From assembly GCA_001412365.1 (NCBI GenBank), contig LKUE01000348.1, forward strand, positions 1 through 6,375: DNA of 6,375 nucleotides. The letters are read 5' to 3'. A program made the translations under genes and the position numbers. The DNA is from Desulfuromonas sp. SDB. GTDB taxonomy: Bacteria; SDB-A. Below, in pieces: positions 1-4,990 of this stretch (its first letter is position 1; each line of letters begins with the position of its first letter). The notes beneath the pieces were generated by a model. The model searched no databases and was not told where the DNA came from. It was given only the letters and a program-made list of their open reading frames with translations.

Positions 1-3
1 TTG

Positions 4-49
4 TACTGTGATTTCTATTTACCATCTTACTGGGATTTTTATTTACCAT
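4..49. repeat. Two 24-bp-period direct repeats, possible transposon end
   Basis: Positions 4-25 and 28-49 are 22-bp copies differing at two bases, with the shared core GATTTYTATTTACCAT, and the copies start 24 bp apart. The block is preceded by TGT at 2-4. IS21-family and Tn7-like elements typically begin with TG(T) followed by several 20-24 bp transposase-binding repeats, and the layout fits that pattern. Read inward from the TGT, the element would extend rightwards over the HerA gene, so this is either a remnant or the left end of an element carrying HerA. No transposase gene is visible. The repeat itself is directly seen; the mobile-element reading is inference. Confidence 0.55.
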
Positions 50-2255
50 TTCCAGGTGGGGGGTGTTTGGCACGGAATCGGGCGACAAAATCATTTCGAT
101 CATTGACCTTCATCAAGACTGGATTTTCACAGCTGGAGGCCTTCCCAAAAAAAACAACGTGCCTTTCTTCAAGGCTTGGTAGTACATGTGCATAATCAGT
201 GCCCAAATAATTTTCAAGAAAGGCCATGCCCGTGTCATCAAACGTGCGAAAAGCCAATACTGTGTTGCACTGATTTAATATTGTTTTGGTTACATTTGCA
301 GTTCTTTGGGAGATCAAAAGACAGCCTAAGCCATACTTGCGACCTTGCAATATTGCTCTAGCCGTTCCTGCTACGGCATGTTTATCCGAATCGACAGTAA
401 GGTTGTTAAACTCGGGAACTAGCGAATGGGCTTCTTCGAATACAAGACAAACATTTGCTGTATCGCGCATTTTATCTTGGGAGAGTGCTAAGCATGATTC
501 AGTAACCATACGCGTAATCTCAGCTGGTGTGGTTTCCCGGAAAGCTGCTACCTGAGCCCAATCATTTGGACCGGGTCCAATCTTCTTGTTGCGCAGGTCA
601 CCAGCCTGAATGGAGGCATTTATTTGGGCTGGATTATAGATTTTAAGCATTGACTCGCAGTTTTCATATAGGAAAGCAGCGAGATCCTCATAAATAGCTG
701 TTTTGAGATTTTCAAAGCTGCCTCCTTTAACCTTTGAATCTTCCACTTTATTACGATCTTTATTAGCAGCGAGTCGAATCTTTTCGAGGCACTTAGCCTC
801 ACCTTCAGAATCATAGAAAGGAGCAAGCTCTTGGGCATATTGATTGGTTAAATCAAGGCAGACTACCTTAACACCATCTGCAAACATGCGCTCGATAAGT
901 TCAATAGCGAGGAATGATTTCCCAACACCTAAAATTCCAAGAATTGCAGTGTTGTGAGTAACAAGCTCGTGGATATTCTTTATCCTGATCGGATACTTTG
1001 TAGAGGGAAGGCAACCTACTGCTGTCTCGTCTATTTCTTCAAGTGGACCTACGCTTTGAAAAACTGGTGAGTGCATTGCAGGGATCCATTTGACCAGTTT
1101 AAAACTTCCTTTATTGGAGTCCCAACGACCTATCTTACGGGCCTCGGCACGAGCGAAACCTCGCGTGTTTCGATGGAAGACTATTTCCTCACGAGTCAGT
1201 CCATCAGTAATCTGGTATAAAACTGGAGTCCCTTTGATTGATGCTTCCAAAACTGCACCTTCACTTACAGTGGTTTCTTTTATGACTTCAACGTATAGTT
1301 TATTTATAGATGTATTTTCAGCGACCAAACCCGCAAGCTTATCTGCCCTTTGGGCGTATGTTTCTTCGTCCAGAATCCTTTTAAGATCTCCATCGGGTAG
1401 AATTCTCGCAGCGCATCCCGGAGGAATGGTCTTTGCAAATAATTCTACCGTATTCTGCGCATGGATAGGGAGCTCAAGCAGCTTTGCCCGCAAAAGCATG
1501 CCGGAATCCCTTCCAAAATACCCTAGAACTTGTGAAAGCTGAGGTTTTGTCCCAATATCATTGATCAGAAGATAGTCGCCGAATTTTGAATTCTTAGCGG
1601 GTTGGCGTATCAAAACAATGCCTGGCTCATCAAAACCAGCAATCTCTCCAGCAATGCCTGACACCTCCCTACTTTTCCAGATAGCGCTAATTCTTTTTAA
1701 GAATACAATGAAGTGAGTTTCTGGACGAAGCAAGACTATAAAGATCAGTACAGATAGTATCGTGAAAACCTGCAATGCATTATCACGATGGTATAAACCA
1801 ACAGCACTAATAATTACTATACTGAAGAGTATTCTATCGTTCCCGAATTGGTCAGAAAACTCCTTAGCGATTGTACCAACTCGAAGTCCTGCTCCTTCCA
1901 TCCGAGATCGAAGCAACAAGGCACATGCTGATAAGATTATTACAAGAGTTAAGTAAACCAGAACAGCACCAGCTATGAATGATTCAGCACCTTTAAACGA
2001 AGGCCAATCAAACGCTAACCAGCATGCAACGAAGGCTGCAGCGGCTGAGGCAATGTGATTCGCAGGACGCTCGAAGTAAGGTGTAACGAGAAAGCTGCTT
2101 AAGAGCAGGCTAAGAACACCAGCTCCAAACCAAAGGCTGTTTTCGTCTCTAGTGGGTACCCAAGAGTTGAATGCTATTCGGTTCGCTACGAAAAGTAGCC
2201 CGATATAAATAATGAGGAAGAGGAGTCGCGTCTTGCCGCTTTCAATTGTTTTCAT
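39..2255 (-). CDS. Membrane-anchored HerA/DUF87-type ATPase
   Basis: This 738-residue protein has an N-terminal membrane part and a C-terminal motor ATPase. Hydrophobic segments lie near residues 10-28, 42-58, 66-82, 90-115, 142-155 and 160-177. Residues about 200-400 are a soluble region that could hold a HAS-barrel-like domain. The P-loop GILGVGKS is at 440-447, the Walker B-type strand VCLVFEEAH at 602-610 with two acidic residues, a LLISQR motif at 646-651, and the late LEERHVVFFG segment at 695-704. This order is typical of HerA/DUF87 and VirB4-like hexameric translocases; the P-loop has Val where Ser is common. Such ATPases move DNA or work with nucleases, and some act in phage defence, but no nuclease partner is visible here. 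The ATG at 2255 is preceded by AAGGA at 2263-2267 with a 7-nt gap. The stop codon lies inside a direct repeat, so the tail GNGK may be repeat-derived. The family is secure; the role is not. Confidence 0.87.
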   Translation of the reverse strand: MKTIESGKTRLLFLIIYIGLLFVANRIAFNSWVPTRDENSLWFGAGVLSLLLSSFLVTPYFERPANHIASAAAAFVACWLAFDWPSFKGAESFIAGAVLVYLTLVIILSACALLLRSRMEGAGLRVGTIAKEFSDQFGNDRILFSIVIISAVGLYHRDNALQVFTILSVLIFIVLLRPETHFIVFLKRISAIWKSREVSGIAGEIAGFDEPGIVLIRQPAKNSKFGDYLLINDIGTKPQLSQVLGYFGRDSGMLLRAKLLELPIHAQNTVELFAKTIPPGCAARILPDGDLKRILDEETYAQRADKLAGLVAENTSINKLYVEVIKETTVSEGAVLEASIKGTPVLYQITDGLTREEIVFHRNTRGFARAEARKIGRWDSNKGSFKLVKWIPAMHSPVFQSVGPLEEIDETAVGCLPSTKYPIRIKNIHELVTHNTAILGILGVGKSFLAIELIERMFADGVKVVCLDLTNQYAQELAPFYDSEGEAKCLEKIRLAANKDRNKVEDSKVKGGSFENLKTAIYEDLAAFLYENCESMLKIYNPAQINASIQAGDLRNKKIGPGPNDWAQVAAFRETTPAEITRMVTESCLALSQDKMRDTANVCLVFEEAHSLVPEFNNLTVDSDKHAVAGTARAILQGRKYGLGCLLISQRTANVTKTILNQCNTVLAFRTFDDTGMAFLENYLGTDYAHVLPSLEERHVVFFGKASSCENPVLMKVNDRNDFVARFRAKHPPPGNGK

Positions 2256-2700
2256 AACCTATTCCTTCAAAAGAAGCCGAACATTTATATTTTACTGTAT
2301 TATATCTAATACAAAGTGTATTGAACTATTACTTTAATGTCAAGATATATAATGTTAGTAAATTATGATATTAAGTCACATGGGTTGCTTTATGATTAAA
2401 CTCTCGATTTGATGTTTAGGTTTAACAACAATACACATCTTTAATATCAGAGTTACAGAGAAAACAATGGGGAAAGTGTCTTTTTTCAGAAAATTATTAT
2501 AGCAGTTAATTCCAAAGGATTTTATTTTATCCCCTTAGCTTCCGATTAATAGCATTTTGATCTTTGCCCAGTGGAGTATCAGATTGAAAGTTAAACGAAG
2601 TATTAATGATATTTATAATTATTCTTCGGTATTTAGTAAATACATGGTGTCCCTAATGGCTAATACTCCTCATAATCAGTATTTTCTAGTTCATGCAGTT
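2256..2700. other. Gene-poor spacer between HerA and ORF6N genes
   Basis: This AT-rich stretch of about 445 bases has no convincing gene. It holds the HerA ribosome binding site and promoter at its left end. Its right part could fold: GGAGTAT (2573-2579) pairs with ATACTCC (2663-2669), enclosing CGAAG (2596-2600) with CTTCG (2624-2628). It may contain the lost or diverged second half of an attC whose R'' box is at 2701-2708. A 68-codon plus-strand reading frame at 2557-2763 runs into the ORF6N gene on the other strand and looks like chance. Nothing recognisable is seen at about 2400-2560. Confidence 0.5.
2299..2343 (-). promoter_or_regulatory. Sigma70-type promoter of the HerA gene
   Basis: On the minus strand a perfect TTGACA (2338-2343) is followed after 17 bp by TACACT (2315-2320), a 4/6 match to the -10 box. 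A perfect TATAAT (2299-2304) lies just downstream and could serve as an alternative -10, though with a poor -35. Transcription would start about 45-55 bases before the HerA ATG. This gives HerA its own promoter instead of dependence on read-through from the genes to its right. Confidence 0.6.
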
Positions 2701-2708
2701 GTTGAGGT
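2701..2708 (-). other. attC R'' box (half site) after ORF6N
   Basis: The minus strand reads ACCTCAAC here, the exact reverse complement of plus GTTGAGGT. It matches perfectly the first bases (TTGAGGT) of the unit that starts at 3303 on the minus strand, as expected for the R'' box of the same integron cassette. It overlaps the ORF6N stop codon by one base. No clear partner arm with a GTT box was found within the usual attC length (about 55-150 bases), so the site is incomplete, diverged or misread. Confidence 0.5.
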
Positions 2709-3235
2709 CAATCATTATAAAAGCCGATCCGTCTCTTCTTTGGTGGTGGTTTCGGATTCATAAGCTGTTTGATCGCCTTTGCTAGTACAAGAATCTGTTT
2801 GTTATGATCACCCAGCTTTTTTTCCAGTTGGGATATTTTTTGAGCTAGTTCCTTATGCCCGGATACTACTTCGCGAAGCTGAACGAAAGCACGTACGATG
2901 AATACGCTAACCTCAATTGCTCTCGGTGAATTCAATACGCTAGCCGCCATTATTGCCCCATGCTCAGTGAATTCATGTGGATTTACATGGGAGAATTTCA
3001 GATTTTCGAGGTGGTCACAATTTGTTATCACCTCTTGTTTCTCTTCCTTTGTAAGGCGGAACATGAAATCCGGTGGGAATCGATCAGCATTTCGACGAAT
3101 AGCTTGATTGAGGGACTTGGTTGTAACTCCGTATGCTTCTGCTAGGTCAGCATCTATGATGATCTTCTCGCCTCGGATTAGCAGAATGCGCTGCTGAATC
3201 TGACCTACTCTGACCACTGCTTCTGATTTCTTCAT
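2708..3235 (-). CDS. ORF6N-domain DNA-binding protein
   Basis: This 175-residue protein has an ORF6N domain (the phage KilA-N/antirepressor-related group) over residues about 12-110. Visible landmarks are LLIRGEKIIIDADLAEAYGV (18-37), where a DLAEAYGVTTKSLNQAIRRN stretch at 30-49 looks helix-turn-helix-like, then RFPPDFMFRLT (52-61) and FTEHGAIMAASVL (89-101). Residues about 118-160 form a heptad-rich coiled coil, followed by a basic proline-rich tail, PKPPPKKRRIGF. The domain is common in phages and mobile elements and probably binds DNA as an oligomer; the target is unknown. AGGGG at 3241-3245 lies 5 nt before the ATG at 3235. A 7-bp inverted repeat 21-45 bp upstream could be its own operator. 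The gene fills a unit bounded by matching TTGAGGT/ACCTCAA ends (2701-3303), so it is probably an integron cassette of about 600 bp. Confidence 0.85.
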   Translation of the reverse strand: MKKSEAVVRVGQIQQRILLIRGEKIIIDADLAEAYGVTTKSLNQAIRRNADRFPPDFMFRLTKEEKQEVITNCDHLENLKFSHVNPHEFTEHGAIMAASVLNSPRAIEVSVFIVRAFVQLREVVSGHKELAQKISQLEKKLGDHNKQILVLAKAIKQLMNPKPPPKKRRIGFYND

Positions 3236-3255
3236 CGCAACCCCTAGTTCAACTG

Positions 3256-3280
3256 AGGTGGTGGCAATCTGTGACCACCT
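3256..3280. promoter_or_regulatory. Inverted repeat upstream of ORF6N, possible operator
   Basis: AGGTGGT (3256-3262) and ACCACCT (3274-3280) are perfect 7-bp inverted arms with an 11-bp spacer. The element lies between the cassette boundary at 3303 and the ORF6N start codon, 21-45 bp upstream of the start. It could be a dimer binding site for autoregulation by the ORF6N protein, or a hairpin in its leader RNA. The repeat is seen; the role is inference. Confidence 0.45.
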
Positions 3281-3297
3281 TGTTATTCAAAATCAAA

Positions 3298-3386
3298 CCT
3301 CAACGATCTCTTATGCCGCCCGGGAAGTAACGCAAGCAGGATAATCAAGCCCCGTGTACTGGATCAGCATGAAGAATTTGTTATGT
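3298..3386 (-). other. attC: attC recombination site (small-gene cassette)
   Basis: This 89-bp site reads, on the minus strand, from ACATAAC (R'', 3386-3380) to GTTGAGG (R', 3304-3298). TCTTATGC (3309-3316) pairs with GCATGAAGA (3367-3375), leaving a single unpaired G at 3371. Inside that, AGTAACG (3326-3332) pairs with CGTGTACT (3353-3360), leaving G3356 unpaired. Unpaired single bases on the R''-side arm, G or T on the bottom strand, are the feature by which integron integrases recognise folded attC. Crossover would fall between 3304 and 3303. The CATAAC box also carries the TAA stop of the restored frame of the adjoining gene. Confidence 0.8.
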
Positions 3387-3869
3387 GATATTTCTGTTTT
3401 CACTTATAAACTTAAATTTTTGAATAATATTGTCTTCAGATCCATTTATGATTCTTTTAAAACACCAGTTGACCGGAAAAAACATTCTTTTTCATTTTTA
3501 TAAAAAGGAAAAGAAATTTTTCCAAAAGTGGGATGATTTTTTCTCCAAAATCCAAAGCCTTTTGATCTTTTAAATACTTCTCCTAAATATGCGGCATACA
3601 TTATTGTTAACCCGTAAAAACCTTTATCGTCTTTTGAGATTAAATATTGTTCATGAATTTTATTCAATATTTCCTCAATCTTTTCAATTGATGATTCAGA
3701 ATAATCAAGTTCTATTTGGTAGCTTTGTTTTGCTGTAGTAACTGCAACATTTGCTGCATTTTTCATCATGGTATCTGGCTTGTTTATCTTAATGAATTGA
3801 ATGATGATGAAAATGATAACGGCAAAAAGAAAAAAATTAGAATAAAACCGACCATTTGTTCTTTCTCAT
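3381..3869 (-). pseudogene. Frameshifted small membrane-anchored protein gene
   Basis: The longest open stretch (3446-3769) gives 107 residues starting MMKNAANVAV and ending FFRSTGVLKES, but both ends look wrong. Near the A6 tract at 3477-3482 (T6 in the coding strand), one extra T would turn the tail into FFPVNWCFKRIINGSEDN and run to a TAA at 3381, inside the attC R'' box. Upstream, the frame continues without a stop through AVIIFIIIQFIKINKPDT, a transmembrane helix with no start codon. An ATG at 3869, 2 nt inside the cassette start, opens MRKNKWSVLF and stops at 3837; a 1-nt change would join it to that helix. The restored product is about 162 residues: short cytoplasmic start, one membrane anchor, soluble domain with YAAYLGEVFKR and a GW/NW...KRIINGSEDN tail. 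The pattern recalls small hypothetical proteins of this layout; no function is claimed. Both lesions touch T-runs, so sequencing error is possible. Confidence 0.65.
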
Positions 3870-3926
3870 AACGCTCCGACTCACGGGTGGCTGCCTTTCG
3901 CCATCTCTTGCAGCCGGATGTTATAT
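3866..3926 (-). other. attC: attC recombination site (DUF3800 cassette)
   Basis: This short site (61 bp) reads on the minus strand from ATATAAC (R'', 3926-3920) to GTTATGA (R', 3872-3866). GGCTGC (3889-3894) pairs with GCAGCC (3910-3915), and TCC (3875-3877) pairs with GGA (3916-3918); the R'-side arm carries about 11 extra bases, an unusually asymmetric fold. The R'' box, extended to CATATAAC, is the exact complement of the TTATATG with which the DUF3800 unit starts at 4865. Crossover would fall between 3872 and 3871, two bases before the ATG of the next gene. Confidence 0.72.
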
Positions 3927-3963
3927 GTTTGGTTTTATTTAAGAAATAGCCTCAAATATGCTC

Positions 3964-3992
3964 TTGACATTCAGCTAATTATGAAATAGTAT
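3964..3992 (+). promoter_or_regulatory. Promoter of the plus-strand small RNA
   Basis: A perfect -35 box TTGACA (3964-3969) is followed after exactly 17 bp by TAGTAT (3987-3992), a 4/6 match to TATAAT. The predicted start is near 3999, just before the first hairpin. It points towards the 3' end of DUF3800, opposite to every protein gene in the window. Confidence 0.65.
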
Positions 3993-3998
3993 ACGTTC

Positions 3999-4057
3999 AA
4001 TCCACTTAAGTGGAGGTGGATGGCGATAGCCATCGAGGCCCTTTGGGCCTTTTTTTT
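3999..4057 (+). ncRNA. Structured small RNA, candidate DUF3800-associated RNA
   Basis: The transcript of about 59 nt contains three consecutive hairpins and no open reading frame. Hairpin 1 is the 14-bp palindrome at 4001-4014 (TCCAC, TTAA loop, GTGGA). Hairpin 2 is GATGGC (4019-4024), loop GATA, GCCATC (4029-4034). Hairpin 3 is the terminator at 4036-4050, followed by eight T. A consensus -35 promoter sits directly upstream. The RNA ends 2 nt from the DUF3800 stop codon, in convergent orientation and inside the same cassette. Comparative genomics has described several DUF3800 RNA motifs, structured RNAs found beside DUF3800 genes in either orientation; membership of one of those classes is inference. 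It might bind the protein or act as an antisense RNA. Confidence 0.7.
4036..4057 (+). terminator. Rho-independent terminator of the small RNA
   Basis: The stem AGGCCC (4036-4041), loop TTT and GGGCCT (4045-4050) form a GC-rich hairpin; a run of eight T (4050-4057) starts at the last stem base. The T-run is on the plus strand only, so it ends the plus-strand RNA and not the DUF3800 message arriving from the other side. Confidence 0.85.
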
Positions 4058-4059
4058 AC

Positions 4060-4830
4060 CTAAATGAACTTCTTCCCGAAAATTCTGCCCCCATGTTGAT
4101 AATATTTCCTTTGAAGGATCTCGATTATTTTCTTACCAAATGGTGGAAGAGGGCGATCGAGCAGATGGTTTTCAGCCAAGATCTCGTTTCGGCTTGGGTG
4201 CGCAATAAGATCAGCTAGTTGGAGTCCAGAAATATTATTCGCTTTCGGCTTGACCTTTAGTTGTTTGCTAGTGAAAACAACATGAAATCTCTCAGGATTC
4301 ATATACTCAGTGCCTTCGTTCCATAGTCTATAAAATGATTTCTTCAACCTCATGTCCTCTTTCCCACCTCTTGATTCTGCCATCACGTCGCCCTTTGTTT
4401 CCTTCTGTTCCAAAAAGAATGTAAACCTTTCAAGCAGAAGGGCAAGGCAATAATGATATGGATCATATCTCCATATCTGATAGGTATCTTTGTGCGATTT
4501 TTTATCCAGGCAAACCGATATCACAGTGTATTCCCAACTGTTCAAAAAGCTTAATAAATCTGTGTCGAATTTTGATCTTATTTCTGAGTCACGAAGAGTT
4601 TTAAATGGACGTTTCGCATTCAGCAGTTCTTTTCTGTGGAAAATGACGGGATTGTCGGGATGAGAATCGAAGTAGTCCGATTTCAACTTCTCCATCTGAG
4701 GATGCAAGATACAGCTGACGTAATTCAAGTCTAAAATAACTCCAGTGAGACTCAAAAACCTATGAAGAGGATTCTCCGAGCTAGCAAGGTCAGAATTCCC
4801 TACTTCATCAACATACATTCGGTATTTCAT
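4060..4830 (-). CDS. DUF3800 family protein (RNase H-like fold)
   Basis: This 256-residue protein opens with the family hallmark MYVDEVGN (5-12), with acidic D8 and E9. Next come VIFHRKELL (62-70, H65 and E68), a conserved-type CLDKK (107-111), the helix YHYCLALLLERFTFFLE (126-142), AESRGGKED near 151-159, and the C-terminal signature GLQLADLIAHP (202-212, with D207). The spread of acidic residues suggests a metal-dependent RNase H-like nuclease, but activity is not established for the family. ATG at 4830 is preferred over TTG at 4836: GTGAG lies 8 nt before the ATG but only 2 nt before the TTG. It starts 35 bp inside the cassette boundary at 4865 and shares the cassette with the plus-strand small RNA, which ends 2 nt from its stop. 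The family call is firm; the biochemical role is open. Confidence 0.87.
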   Translation of the reverse strand: MKYRMYVDEVGNSDLASSENPLHRFLSLTGVILDLNYVSCILHPQMEKLKSDYFDSHPDNPVIFHRKELLNAKRPFKTLRDSEIRSKFDTDLLSFLNSWEYTVISVCLDKKSHKDTYQIWRYDPYHYCLALLLERFTFFLEQKETKGDVMAESRGGKEDMRLKKSFYRLWNEGTEYMNPERFHVVFTSKQLKVKPKANNISGLQLADLIAHPSRNEILAENHLLDRPLPPFGKKIIEILQRKYYQHGGRIFGKKFI

Positions 4831-4859
4831 TTTCAAATCTCACTTAAAGGGATGGAGAC

Positions 4860-4982
4860 ATATAACGATTAAATCAGTGGTTGAAAACATCATGGAACTC
4901 TAAAGAATACAAGTGATTCCAGATCACTTTCCGACTTGAAAAAAAGTAGCTGTTTTCAATCCACTGCATTTTTGTGTTAGGT
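4860..4982 (-). other. attC: attC recombination site (after type ISP gene)
   Basis: This long site (123 bp) reads on the minus strand from ACCTAAC (R'', 4982-4976, a full match to RYYYAAC) to GTTATAT (R', 4866-4860). CAGTGGTTGAAAACA (4875-4889) pairs with TGTTTTCAATCCACTG (4951-4966) over 15 bp, leaving one unpaired T at 4960 on the R''-side arm, as IntI-recognised attC bottom strands have. The loop carries its own hairpin, AAGTGAT (4910-4916) with ATCACTT (4922-4928). It begins 8 bp after the type ISP stop codon. Crossover would fall between 4866 and 4865. Confidence 0.82.
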
Positions 4983-4990
4983 GTAGAATT

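Noticed and set aside
2310-2708. Possible pairing of GAACTA near 2324-2329 with TAGTTC near 2688 as the missing attC arm
   Set aside because: The implied site would be about 400 bp, well beyond normal attC length, and no GTT/AAC box is present at the distal end.
2557-2763. 68-codon plus-strand reading frame
   Set aside because: Its 3' end overlaps the ORF6N gene on the other strand; there is no convincing ribosome site or recognisable domain, and it crosses the attC half site.
4834-4836. TTG start for DUF3800
   Set aside because: Spacing to the weak GTGAG ribosome site is only 2 nt, while the ATG two codons later has 8 nt.
3996-4966. Shared 11-mer AGTGGATTGAA (minus strand) at 4013-4003 and 4965-4955
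   Set aside because: An 11-base match is expected several times by chance in a window this size, and the contexts differ.
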